A stretch of 64,000 nt of DNA from Microdon myrmicae (taxonomy: Eukaryota; Arthropoda; Insecta; Diptera; Syrphidae). This document shows, one piece after another, positions 50,028 through 61,780 of the stretch. A program made the translations under genes and the position numbers. The DNA lies in contig OZ007496.1 in NCBI GenBank assembly GCA_963931805.1, positions 117,998,839 through 118,062,838 of the forward strand. Direction: 5' to 3'. Numbering within the stretch: the first letter of the stretch is position 1; each line of letters starts with the position of its first letter. Below the pieces are notes generated by a model. The model worked only from the letters and a program-made list of their open reading frames with translations. It was not told where the DNA came from and did not search any database.

Positions 50028-51380
50028 CGCCAAATCCTACGGTCTACTTACCTGAAAAACCCCCATAACTACTACTCAACTTCTTTAAGTTTGCTAATGC
50101 AACAGTATTAGTACCTAGAAATGCTGCACGCATTTAAGAGATCAAATCTATGATCTTTAAGTCCCTGTAAAGAAAAATTACCTTCATGCATTCTCTTCGC
50201 ATACCATTGCTCCTTAAGATTTCTTTATTAACTTACCAGGAATTTCCAATCAATTTCGGCATCTATGTACCCAGTCAAATTCCCTTAGATGAATTCCTGT
50301 AAACAAAATAATTCGGATTGCATTCAATGTAACCGTCATGACAGGGACCATAAATATCGCGCCGTCTATTTTCTCAGCCGCGTCATACACCTTTTCATAC
50401 ACATTGCCTGGCAACCTTTTTGGTTTGTCTTATCAATAAACAACCCAAGCAGCTGCATATAATTAGCGCAATAGAAACCAAATTCTCCAGCATTTCCTAA
50501 TGCAAATATGAAGCCGGTTTCTACTGCAGCCAGAGACGCCATAAACATCCAATTTGCTTTTAGCACCTTTTTCTCCTAACGTCGAAAATAGCAACGAGGC
50601 AATGACAATGACCCACATTACCAACGGCGCATTTGGTCATTTTTCCCTATTGTCCTTGCCTGCCTGTTTCGTCGTTCCACTGCTTTCGAACACGTGCAAT
50701 TCCATTGAATCTGTTCGATCGCGCACATATACCACTGCGCCAAAAAGATCGCATTTTCTTAGTGGTTACACCCTTAAGAGAAAAGTTTTTCTCTCTCTTC
50801 CTTTTTTTTTCCTTAGCGAAATCATCTCTGCATGAGATGACGGTCGCTGAGTCAAATTCCATCCTTCGACCCGAGTAGGTCGCGGCTCCATCGCTACCCT
50901 GGTGCGCACAGGGGAGCAATAACCAAACAGAGTCGAGAGTCTTCGAGGTTGTAGTTAATTATCAGTTTTTCGTTTCGCAAGTGTTCATCATCATCATCGG
51001 CACTACAACCGGAAACCGGTCCTGGCCTTATTTAGCAAGTCCTGAGGCTTGTTAAATTTTCCATAATGATTTGTTTTTTTCCGGGCAAGGTCATTGAGTC
51101 TTGCGCCAGAGGCTCTCCGACGGAGATTTGAACCCCGGTCTCCCGCGTGACAGGTGGGTATACTAACCACTATACTATCGAGGAGCCAAGTGTTCGCCGC
51201 GTCAATTTTCACTCTGCCCTTTTAAGCAGTATTAAGGAGTAAGGGCAATTTATTGTAACCAAGTGAATTTAAATTAATCTATATTGAAAGAACCATTTAA
51301 ATCAATAAAATGTCGGTGATCACCTTTCAATTCGTGTTTTTAATTTACTGTGTTGCGGTGCCTTCGGCGTTCACAGATGT
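50028..51380 (+). repeat. Long LTR, family related to the 475-bp LTR
   Basis: It starts TGTAGCGTTTCCGCC. For about 270 bp it aligns with the minus-strand 475-bp LTR (for example CTTACCTGAAAAAC and GTTTGCTAATGCAACAG). It then continues with a distinct body shared with 54110-55300 (GAATTCCTGTAAACAAAA; GTCAAATTCCATCC-type blocks) and an AATAAAATG signal near 51304. A SINE is inserted at 50987-51187. It truncates the I-type LINE. Confidence 0.6.
50987..51187 (-). mobile_element. tRNA-Asp-derived SINE, full length
   Basis: On the minus strand it begins with a tRNA-Asp(GTC)-like head: A box TAGTATAGTGG (51167-51177), anticodon GTC (51149-51151) and B box GGTTCAAATC (51125-51134). A tRNA-unrelated body (CCTTGCCCGG, TTGTAGTGCC) and a (GAT)n tail follow. 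The direct repeat AAGTGTTC flanks it (50979-50986; 51188-51195). The A and B boxes would drive RNA polymerase III; mobility depends on a LINE in trans. Lack of a CCA-ready acceptor stem, plus the tail and flanking repeat, separate it from a real tRNA gene. Confidence 0.9.
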
Positions 51381-51950
51381 GTGTACCTAATCGTTCTATT
51401 GGTCCGATGTTTGTGCTTTTCCATCAATGTTGTACTTGTTAAATACTTTTAGTGGATGTGATGGGGAAGAAGTGAACCGTGTTCCCGTGTCTGGCACAAT
51501 ACTTCGCTCCTACATATCCACTCGACGGTACGTCAAAGATGTTCGAAAAATATCGCTGGTCGATCGTCACTTAGGTGGGGTGAAGACAACAAACAAATTT
51601 GATAGAATCGACCTTCAACCGCATGAGGTCCAAGTTATTGGGTTCTAACGCCTCCATCCTTTGGCAGGCTAGATCGCGTTGCATGAAAAGCAGACTTCAC
51701 TCTTAAATCGAAATTTCGAGTGTAAGTCACATCCTGAACAATGAAGATATGTCGAATCAGTTGACGAATCGACCTGGTTAGGGCAAGGATATTAGGTTTT
51801 GCTGTTCGCAAATAATAGAGGACGGAGTTTACATTCGTATGGTGGAACCGAGGCCCTTGATGTTACAAAATGCCGTTATCAGTCGCACGTCGAAAGTGTT
51901 TTGGAAACGAACCTGATTCGCGATAAAGAATTTCCTAAAGTTCGGTTATG
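51381..51950. other. Spacer without a gene
   Basis: No credible ORF or known element is seen between the long LTR and the next SINE. Confidence 0.45.
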
Positions 51951-52094
51951 GCGCAAGGCTAATAACCTTGCCCGGAAAAACAAATTATTATGGACAATTT
52001 AACAAGTCTCGGATAAGGACCTGATACCGGTGGAGAGACTTGTTAAATAACGCCAAGACCGGATCCCGATTGTAGTGCCGATGATTATGATGAA
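51951..52094 (+). mobile_element. SINE body copy, head lost
   Basis: It matches the body and tail of the SINE at 50987-51187 (CCTTGCCCGGAAAAACAAAT, TTGTAGTGCCGATGATTATG) in the opposite orientation. The tRNA head is not recognisable. Confidence 0.75.
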
Positions 52095-52988
52095 AGCTTG
52101 GTTATTTATCAAAGTACTTGCATGATGCCTCCCCCGAAATGTCCAGGCGTTTAAGATCATTGTACATCGATACTTTGGCGGTTTTCGAATAAGCGTTTAC
52201 CGCCGATGACTGTAAATCAAAAACACTTTCTAACACTAACGTCCCGCTTTCCCGTCCCTAACGGGGGGAAACTGGAGGCTTAATATGCATGTATCCCAAA
52301 GATTAGTGCCATCTTGTAATGAAATGATTTTTGCTACGTATTTAACGTCATCAAAGTTATAATTACCTTAAGAATAAACTGTTAATTTTTATCACTATCA
52401 CAGTGTTCCGTATAAAAACATCTATCTCAATAATGATTCCATTCGTGAAAGTAATAGCAAGAATCCGGAAACGCATCCAGCTCCCAATCTGTGGAAATTC
52501 TATTTGACCACATGGGTAGTGTCAAATTGTACTCCCTTCAAAACGGATTTGATTCTCGTAAGCAACGCCCAGAAGGTAGAGTCGAGGAATGCCGAATGAT
52601 TGATTCTGGTAAGTTTTTGTGCAATACTCTTGAACGTATATCAGGGAATTAGAGCAATGACGAATATGACGATACTTGCAATGTTGATTTCATCTGTCAA
52701 TCCGGTGTTCTGGTATTTTCCAACAAACGTTGTCTCTGAACTGTTCACACTTTGAAGAGTGTCATGTTGATTGATTGCGTTCTATCGTGGTAATACTGCG
52801 ACATTACTATATATTGATAGGAGGTTTTTATGTGTTCACTTTACAAGTTACATGTATTTTAAAGCAGATTGTGTGTTGTCGATTGCGATGCAACGTCTGA
52901 TATACTCAAACGTAGAACTGGAAAGGTTCCACTGCAGCACATGTTGGTATAGCTACTATATAGATATTTTTATTTTATTTTATATGAA
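52095..52988. other. Spacer without a gene
   Basis: No coding frame, RNA gene or known repeat was recognised. Confidence 0.5.
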
Positions 52989-52989
52989 G

Positions 52990-53122
52990 AATCATCATCA
53001 TCGTCGGCACTACAACCGCGACCCGTTCTTGGCCTTATTTAGCGAGTCTCTCCCCGGGGTCCGGGCCATATCCGAGACATGTTTAATTCTCCATAATAAT
53101 TTGTTTTTCCGGGCAAGGTTAT
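52990..53122 (-). mobile_element. SINE, 5'-truncated, with target duplication
   Basis: The minus-strand body runs from CCTTGCCCGG to the (GAT)n tail. The direct repeat TATATGAAG flanks it (52981-52989; 53123-53131), so truncation happened at insertion. A block CCCCGGGGTCCGGGCC near 53055 is specific to this copy. Confidence 0.82.
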
Positions 53123-53134
53123 TATATGAAGTAT

Positions 53135-53890
53135 AGACATTTTTATTATAAATATTTTTTATTATATTTTACATACTACTAATAAATGTGTGTGGTTATT
53201 GGTGCAGTGTTTCTAATACACTATCTTAAATACGGGATGGTAATAAGAGAACAATCACTAAACAGTTCAGAATAATTCGAAAAAGATATTTTTCTGATTA
53301 AAATATTCTGAGAGACGAGATTTAAATATTTACTGCGATGATTTTTGTTTTTAAATTGCTAAATGGCTTCTATCATGAGTTTCCCATATCCTTCAGTGAA
53401 GCTGTTAAGAACTATAAAGGCTTTCAAGGAAACACTTTTAATACTTATTCGCGTTCCATCTCTATATCATGTAATGTAATCAATTAATAATTGCAATTTA
53501 GTTTTTTTTAAACCACCTTTATGTATTAATGTTCTCCGTCCTCTTCAAAGTAATCCTCTTCAATCATAAAATGCCTGGTCACCGTTTCTTTTTTTTTTCT
53601 TTGTGTTTTTTTCTTAAATTCTGGATTTTGATATACGTGTGTTAAATTAAGAGTTCGAATTCTTATATTTCTTATAACGTCTGGTGGTAAACGTTGTTTC
53701 AATACTTGACAAATTGAAGCTTTTGTTATATTGTATGTGTAGATATTATTTACTGTATTTCATGCTTATTTTTCTTCTTAACATTAATGTGTTTGGTAAT
53801 GATTGTTTATTACTATTTATTACTAATCATATAGTAAAATAAAGTGCTTCAATTGAAAAGTTTCCGACCTAACAAAGATACAAGACATTT
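53135..53890. other. AT-rich spacer without a gene
   Basis: No credible coding frame is seen; poly-T runs lie near 53590-53610. Confidence 0.5.
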
Positions 53891-53901
53891 TTTCTTAAAA
53901 T

Positions 53902-54093
53902 TTATTTTTGTTTTTCTACATAGTCTCCTTGTAACTCCACACATGTCTCCCAGTGATGCCCCCATCTCTCCAACCCGCCCAAATAGTTATCAGCGTTTTT
54001 CTCTGCAAAGTAACTGTTCACGAAGGTGATTGCCTCCTCATTTGACAAAAATCTCTGTCCTCCGTGCGACAATTTCAGATTAGGGTGACCCAA
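53902..54093 (-). pseudogene. mariner transposase C-terminal fragment
   Basis: A 63-residue frame reads LKLSHGGQRFLSNEEAITF, VNSYFAEKNADNYLGGLERW and GHHWETCVELQGDYVEK up to its stop. The final HRW-x-CVELQGDYVEK-type motif is the known mariner/SETMAR C-terminus. No catalytic core remains. Confidence 0.87.
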
Positions 54094-54109
54094 GGTTCAA
54101 AACCAACCT

Positions 54110-55300
54110 CACGGCCCACTTACCTGAAATACTCCCCATATCCGCAACTCAACTCCCATTGTCTCCCGCCAATGCAATCGCATTGGCACCTGAAAATATT
54201 TCCTTTTCCAAGGACATTAATGCATAAACGCATTACATAAAATTCCTAAACAGAATTGCATCTACAAGAGCATTCATAGTCCAATGCATCACTAGAATTC
54301 GCAGGAAAACTATTCCGGCACCATTGTTTGCCAAGCAAATCTCCCTAGACGAATTCCTGTAAACAAAAGGATTTGAATTACATACAACATAACCTTCAGC
54401 AGGGGCCATAAACATTGCGCTGTCTATTCTTCAGCTTCGCCATGTGTATGATAAATTCTCTTAATGTACACATTGGCCGGCGACCTTTTTCGCCCAGCAA
54501 TAATATACCAGCGGCCGCATTCAATTAGCGCAATCGACCCTGAAATCGCTAAAAAAAATTCTGTAACGTGCATATGCACCATAAATTCCCGGCCATTAGG
54601 CACCCATGTTCCACCAATGCAATTCCGCCGTACATGTGCATACCACATGCCCCTGGCATTTCCACGGCCGCGGCAGCTCTTTGACCATCGGACAAAAGCG
54701 AATACTAGCATTCTACCCTAGAATCATAAAACGAATTTCTTCGCAGGTAATCATGTATACGATCCTTTTAGCATCTAATGAGTGGCTGCTATTTAGACAG
54801 CCGACCCTCATTACCGAAAGATGTTGTAGGTCGTTTCACCATTGTTCTTTTTTTCCTTGTTTCAGGAAAAACGCATCGACGAACACGGTGATGTGTACGA
54901 ACACACACATACACCACCGCGTACCTGAGATCGTTTTCCTTTGGTCACTGGTCAAACGAAATTTCATTTCCTTTTCACCACACCACCAAAAACTCACCCC
55001 AAACGATAAAATATCGTTGAGTCGATTTCCATCCACTGGCCGGCATGGTCACGCGATCTCCAGCTCACCGATGCGCACGGTGACGCGAATATAGTCTCGT
55101 CGTCAAGTTAAATTCCCGAGTCGTGGCTAGTTTTGAGTCGTTTAATTATAATCGATTAGTGTAATTCTTCACCAGTTGCCTGTAATTGAGTGTACTTAGA
55201 ATCGGTCTTCTGTAATCACCAAATTCAATAAATAATAAACTAACTCGAGTGTTTCATTTAACTGTCTTGTGACGGAATTTTACTTCTTGTGGACGGAGTG
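54110..55300 (+). repeat. Long LTR, partner family of 50028-51380
   Basis: It aligns by eye with 50046-51375, for example ACTTACCTG at 54118-54126 against 50046-50054 and GAATTCCTGTAAACAAAA at 54350 against 50303. An AATAAATAATAAAC signal lies near 55228. The LTR start itself is lost or diverged. The two could be LTRs of one element with a 2.7-kb interior, but no primer site or purine tract supports this. Confidence 0.5.
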
Positions 55301-55429
55301 TTTGTTTCAATGTACTACGGTTTTTCTAGTGACCAGTTTGCTGCGTTGCTCAGTGTTTTGTGACCAGTGAACTTATGATGGAGAAACTTCGTACAACCTG
55401 TGCCAACGCCGGCATCAAGACGAAGATTT

Positions 55430-55790
55430 CTCCACAGTTCTATTTTGGCTCCAACCTTGTTCTTGCTTCACATAAATGATTTGTTGGAGACAACAGATAA
55501 CAAAGTATTCAGTTTTGTGGATGATAGTACGCTTGTTTCCTCCTTCTCGAGTGTTCGTCGGATTGGTGCATATGCATCGCATCGGCTGAGATGTAGACAG
55601 ATTGATTCTCTGAATCAGGACCTAGATAGGATCCTACAGTGAGGTAGGGCCAATCTCGTCGACTTCAATCCAGCAAAGACACAATATACAACATTCACAA
55701 AGAAAAGTGGATCATCGGTTCCACAGCTGATGATGAATAGCCGGGCCCTCGAGGCTGGGGAAAGTGCTTCAGTGTTCTCCGGTCGGACGT
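55430..55790 (+). pseudogene. I/Nimb-type LINE RT fragment
   Basis: On the plus strand: SILAPTLFLLHINDLLETTD, NKVFSFVDDSTLVSSFSS (FADD reads FVDD, both aspartates kept), RQIDSLNQDLDRILQ, a stop at 55640, then AKTQYTTFTKKSGSSVPQLM and ALEAGESASVF. It matches the sister piece at 30800-31130 block for block. Confidence 0.82.
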
Positions 55791-57994
55791 TAGATTTTTT
55801 TGTCACCCGGAGAATTTTTTCATATGTTTATGTCTACAAAAAAAGTAGATATTCTACTATTACTACTTACTGGTTTGTAGCAACCCGCCGCAAGTATCGC
55901 AAATTCGTGTCCGTATCCCATAAAATACACATCATATCCAAAAACAACATTCTATTACATTTCAATAACTCATTTAAAATTACATTTTCACCATCTCTTA
56001 CAACACATAATCCTATCAATGATAATTACATGTCAAAACTTTTCATCGTATATAATATACTAACATTCCCCACCCTTTTCAATTCCCCATCTCGCATTTT
56101 TGTAATTCTTAAATCAAAACGAATTACAAAATTCTCTAAACGAGGGCCTTTTGAATATTTTTACACACAACCCACCATTATGACCCTTTCTCAACAATTT
56201 TACCGCTATCTTATGTACCGAACACCTGACGATTTTTTGAAAGGGGTCAGGTTCGCCAGAGCTAACCCAATTTCGACGAATCGAAAAACGATAAGGCGGT
56301 GGTAATTGTATCCTAGTATATAAAAGACATGAATTAGCGATTGAGAGAGGGAGTTGAATTTGAAATCTAAAGGGAGCTCTGAGATTATTTAAAAACTTGG
56401 TGGTGCGTGTCAGATGAAATTTGACAATGGTCTCGGGGTGTGCCGAAATTCATTTCGATTCTCGGTTTTATTAACATTGTGCGCGAAGGAGGGTTGTGTC
56501 ATATTACTTGCTTGTGATTGATTTGTGAATTGAATAATTTTAGAAAACCTGCTGAGGCCCTATATTTTCTGATAATAAATACGATTAGTGATAAAGCTCA
56601 CTCTGCCCATACTAGAGTGGTGCAAACCTGATATAGTATTATAATTTTCGGATACTTTACTCGAAATGTAGTTAGTCCCACACAATACGAAATAATCATT
56701 CTCTGCCAAATCGAACTCCATTAAACACAACACATCACAACATGAATACTGTCTGTTAGATATTTATCTCAATACACCACAACACAAAATAACTGTTTTC
56801 GGCCGAATATTTATCCTCACAACACAACACGGCATAAATAATCCTACTGTAGATTTAACCCCACACAACTTAGAACAGACATTTTCGATTGGAAATTTAA
56901 CCTTACACAAAATAATATTGTCGAACTAGACAAAAAATATAGGCAATTGAAAATACAACAGATATTCCTAACTGGGTATTCAACGTGATTTAATGATGTT
57001 GTACACACATCGATTCACGACGACCTAGCTTTGGATGAGTCTACAGCACGAAAACAAATAAGAGAGGCGTTTTAAAGACCCACTCTGTATCAGCCCCGAG
57101 TCACCACGAAGAATATTTATTTCCAACAGAACTATGGGGGGAGTATCAACACCATATTAGGAATAAGTAATTATCCGTCAAGTTGGAGTATATTCGAATG
57201 CTCTAGTTCCAAATTAAATAAAGTTAATGAAATCGAAGAAGGGGCTGCAATGTAGTGCTCTTTCTCGTCAGGACAAGGAGACACGCTCCCTGAGAGAAGG
57301 ACCACAACAGCAATGCAAACTGCGAGGCCTATAACTATTGTTAAAACTTAACCAACCGATCCACCAAAAGCGATGGAAAGTGAAGTGAAAGTGAAAAAGG
57401 GAAATGAAATATAATAAGGAAAAAGTAATCACAATATTCTTCACACCCTCAATCGAAAGAATTGTCCAAAAAATCCAACAAAGCTCAAGCAATAAAACAC
57501 TTAAAGAGCGAACCTCGCAAGAAAACGAAACTCCGATGAAAAGACTTAATCGCATAGGCAGATTAAATCTTTATCAACACATATTAAGCCAAAGTGAAAT
57601 TACCTACAGGTAAAGAAAGTACATCCGATGAATTAGCAGACATTCAAAACCGTGTATATACTCTTTGAAAAGAGAATGCATCACATTCTTTAATAAGGAA
57701 CCCAAATCAAGCATTCCTCATCTTTCTCCAATAAGTTATTATCCCATTCGTCGTACGTAGGCTACATTTGGAGAATGATCACACAAACCGAAATGTGTAA
57801 CAAATTTATTTGCACAATTTAAAATATACATATATATTAAGGGTTTATCGCGTGGCTGCTGCTGTTTCCGCTGCGACTATTGGAATCTCTCGTACGACTG
57901 TCCACCACCAAAGCAAAGTTTCTTTGTCCTCTTTGTAGTTAATTTAAACACTTTAAGTTTTCATTTTGAATTCACATTCCCTTTCCAACCGTCG
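55791..57994. other. Unassigned AT-rich region
   Basis: A frame of 191 codons (55730-56305) and several shorter ones show no domain I recognise and have AT-driven composition. A TGTAGC lies at 55876 but no LTR partner was found. It ends at the CGTCG target duplication of the Transib element (57990-57994). Confidence 0.4.
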
Positions 57995-58016
57995 CACAGT
58001 GGGACGAGTCTATGGG
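57990..58016 (+). repeat. Transib left terminal inverted repeat and target duplication
   Basis: CGTCG (57990-57994) is followed by CACAGTGGGACGAG. About 14 of the first 16 bases pair with the right end. Confidence 0.85.
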
Positions 58017-58389
58017 AAAAACGGCAAAATTAATATCTCTGGTTTTAGTAACTAAAATATGAATATTTTGCATTTAATCTCTTTTTACATTTGATATCTA
58101 TGCAACGACCTAAAAAAAATGTATCAACCTGCAAAAATGGCCTGTCCACCTTCTTAAAAAAAAAAAGAGTTGTGCAGCGAACTTTATTCTTAAACTCAGA
58201 ATTTCTTTTCTAAGCTTGCGCATGTTTTTTCAAACTTTATTTAAAAATTTAAGTATGTTAACAATTTTATAGTTTAATAAACTCAAAACATTAATATAAA
58301 AGAATTATGTATAGGTATAATAAATTAATTTGAAATAACAAATATGTGCATATGTATGTTAATTATTAATGGCTATCGCTCTCCGATGA

Positions 58390-61300
58390 TGATGTTCCAC
58401 CTATATCGGCCACGTCTATTGGTAGCGTAAAAATTTTCTGCACCATTTCGAAGTAGATAATGTTCAATATGTGGATCTATTTTAGGCATATATGAGCTTT
58501 TGAATCTTATATTTGAAATGAGAGGATCCGAAGTAATTAATAAGTGATTCATTAAATCAGTTATTGAATCTATTCTAGAGCACTTTCGACTGTGATCTAG
58601 TCTGGCCTTTCGAATTTCCTTATGCCTAGCTTCTAAAGCTTCTTCTGAAAGGCTGTGGGGGTTTCTCTATTCTATATGAGAAACAACCCACAATTCCAAC
58701 CACAATTCCTACCTAATTTCGACCGCCTTACAGCGCGTCAAATCAACCCCATTTCCCCCTACTTACCTGTTCACCTGCAAAGCATGTTTCCACCAAGGAC
58801 ACATAGCTAAACTCATTGTGCCACGCAGACAATGCATAAATGAGTTTAGCTTACCTTTTTTGCCATACGGCAACTCGTGTCCATGTCGATTAGCGACAAC
58901 CAAATCCAGCTGGACGAAGTTCTCGCATCATTGCAGATCCGCTTGGGAAATTTATCAAAACATTCGATTGAATCACGTGATAATATTTCCCTAGCGTTAC
59001 ATCGGCTTTTCTCCAGAAACTTCATTCGCTGGGGATCAATGATCTCTTTTTGCAGGTGAATATCATCAGCTTAACTCACCTCTCTTTCTCAGTTCTGTCT
59101 TCGTATGGATCAATGTACACTGAACTCACCATACTACCGAATCAGGTCAATGGGTTCCGCTCAGAACTACATTGATTCATGCAAATACAACCAAATCCAC
59201 CCCAAGATAATCGTACAGCGTGTTTCTGTTCTCTCATTGTCCCGCTCTCTTCGATCATCAGTTTACCAATGTAACCTACCACACATCGAAGAACGTGGCA
59301 TTGAGAGAGCAGAAGTATGTTCTCTTTTGGTTGTATCCAATTTCTTCCCTTTTCAGTCAGTCGGTTAACGTGATTGAGCCAGCGAGGTTGTGTCGCTAAA
59401 CGCCGCCGCGTGTGCATGCTTATGCACACGCTCGTCCGCGGACACTTAATGTTATGTTAAATAAGTCGGTTCAATTTGTACGTTGTATGGTTGAAAGTGA
59501 CGATTAATAATTATTAGAAATATTATCTGAGTTATGTGTTGTGTGACCGCATCGGAATGTTCTCACCAGTGAATATTTTCAATAAATTAAAAAGCTTGCT
59601 GGCAGTGCTATCTCTTATCTTTCTTATTGATTACTTTGGCGTCTTAACTCACTTATTTGAATTAGATTTCAATCGTTTATTTATCTATCCACTTGAAGGA
59701 GATGTCGTCCAATATGCTCATCGGATTCGATACAATCAGAAAGTGGACGTGCGCCCCATAAATGTTTACAATTACACATTCCTCAATAAATGTGAACATA
59801 AATGTGTGAAGAAGGTATTTCGCCAGTAAAACCGATAATAACGTTTATAATCAAATCAGCGATGCCGCATTTTGAGAGACGAATGTCTATACGACAAACC
59901 TGGGGTTTCGAGCAACGTTTTTCTGACGTTATTATTCGAACAATGTTCTTTCTACGGATCGATGGGAGATATAATGAATACGTGCCATACGCTGGCACAT
60001 CGCCACTTATACCCCCACAAGGGCACCTATAGGCAAATCGAAAAATGAAATTATGTCCTTTGCATGAACAAGAAGCTTGTGAACGCTGCTAGACATGTAG
60101 TACCAGCTGTATTTGGAAAGATACATAGTTTTAGTATCTTCCAATAGCTTCGCGAATCTTTCGACATTGATTTCACGACCAGTTGCAATCGTTCTTAATA
60201 TTATTCCGAAATTGCTTATGAGTTCCTTGTCAATTCCTGTAATGTCTGAACTCAATTCAGGATTTGCGAAAAAGCGTCGAGCCGTGTTTCCGTCATTGCT
60301 GGTTCCGTATCCTGGTTTAGGGATATCGACAAGTAATCCTATTTTGAGCCTAAAATTTTCTTGAATCTCTTTTTTTCTTTCGGCAAATGCAGTTTTATTT
60401 TCTTGACCACGTATTTGCCAAGTTTTAAAAGGCAATCTGTAGGAAATGTGCAGCAAGCATTCGAAACATCTGATAACAATGTAAAGATGAAAGGCCAAAT
60501 TTATAATTATCTGTGTTTGACGTCCGATTTTCTACAGAAGGTAGATTCATTTGGGAAGGTTTGGCTCCGCAGATAAAACAATTTTGAGCAGCATTAGTTC
60601 CACTTAAGGTATTTATTGCACCGCCATCAAGTATTGTCATAAGCATAGTAAAATTGATGTTAATGTTTCTGCCGTCAATACTGACTTCGGAGTGTTGAAG
60701 ACGTGCAATTAATTCTTCCATGTGGCTTTGTTCGGACAGAATTAGAGTACTATCCTCTTTCTGGAATACTAATTTCATAGGTCTACAGAAATAGGTTGAC
60801 CCTGGCCGGGAGTTTATCCAAACCTCTTTGCCATTTATGTTATCCACTAATTTAAGTGGCACGAAAGCAGCAACGAACAAGAAACTATCCGTATGCTCAC
60901 TGTTTAAAAATGTTTGTTTGTAGTTGCTGTGCCCGGAGCTGCCATCAAATCCCCACTTGCATACAAGATTGAATGAATTACTTGTGTCCAAAGATGGAAG
61001 ATTTTCTTTAACTATATCGACAATGCTTTTTGCAGTTTTATTTAAAAGCGATTGGAGGTTAACTTCAGCAATTGTTTCCGACGCAACAGCAATTTCGGGT
61101 AATAGATCAGATTTATATTTTTTCAATTTATAGTAACTGGGAAAACAGTCTTTGTGAAGGCCATTTACAACAGATCGTAGAAGAGCGTATTTTCTCTTAG
61201 ACAAATCCAAATCTAAATACTATGCTAGCGTTTGTTGCAGAGTTAACGTCTTATTCTCTTTTTGAGGAGACTTTGAAAACCGATTTGAGATGTTAGCAGC

Positions 61301-61780
61301 ATAGCTTAGTTCCTCTGAACTGTGCTGCGTAGCTTATTCATAAACCCGACGTTTTTTCGTACATTCACTCCACTGCTCATATCTTTTCGTGCCTGGTGCA
61401 TTTAAACTATTTTTATTTCTCCAATGAGTTAAAATATTTGCTGGCAATTTCAAATTAAGGTTTAGCCAGCTTTCATTAACTTGCATAAATTTATTTCGCT
61501 TTCTTTGGCAATTTTCCCATTTTCTCTTTAATGTCAAACAAAAATACTTAGAAACTCTTTGAATTTCAGGTTCAATATTTTCATCTGACCCTTCTAGACC
61601 CAGTAATTCACTTAACTTTTCAGCAACAGCAATTATCTTCACTGGCTTCTCACTCTCAATCCATCTTTGGAAAAGGTCACCGTTTTTGATTGATGGAGTT
61701 AAGCCTACAAAAATGTCAAAAAATTGCAGAAGCGCAAATTTGCGCAAAATTTCGCTTATGGATATGATTAATAGACACAT
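58390..61780 (-). pseudogene. Transib transposase
   Basis: N-terminal region from 61780 (CLTLKRKWENCQRKRNKF), then two in-frame stops between about 61334 and 61215. The core follows: CKWGFDGSSGHSNYKQ (first catalytic-type Asp at 60944-60946), MLMTILDGGAINTLSGTN (second, near 60626), zinc-type CFICG, then a 1-base frame change near 60480. ISYRLPFKTWQIRG, NDGNTARRFFANPE, SSSVHKLLVHAKDII and LPIGAL run to 60026. A solo LTR (58654-60019) interrupts; the frame resumes at 58652 with LSEEALEARHKEIRKARL, holding the presumed catalytic Glu, and ends near 58390. Layout and motifs parallel the RAG1 core (D-D-E; FHKTLAH...IGAWASEG). Dead, but only modestly decayed. Confidence 0.88.
58654..60019 (+). repeat. 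Solo LTR inserted in the Transib transposase gene
   Basis: 1,366 bp, TGTGGGGGTTTCTC to ACCCCCACA, opposite to the transposase strand. It has the 39-base terminal hairpin (58654-58692), ACTTACCTG at 58761-58769, and body similarity to 32651-33795. AGGGC follows it and AGGC precedes it, an imperfect 5-bp target duplication with one base lost. The transposase reads straight across once the LTR is ignored. Confidence 0.85.

Noticed and set aside
51120..51187. A genuine tRNA-Asp gene on the minus strand
   Set aside because: Mismatches in the T-arm and acceptor stem, a long tRNA-unrelated body, a (GAT)n tail and an 8-bp flanking duplication mark it as a SINE head.
53842..53875. A mariner terminal repeat beside the transposase scrap
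   Set aside because: A TTAGGT-like end is present but faces the wrong way for the adjacent fragment, so it cannot be assigned.
54110..55300. A complete LTR element spanning 50028-55300
   Set aside because: The two long LTRs are similar, but no primer site, purine tract, target duplication or coding interior links them.
59536..59829. A 97-codon hydrophobic frame inside the solo LTR
   Set aside because: It lies within an LTR with no coding homologue in its sister copy, and the composition is AT-driven.
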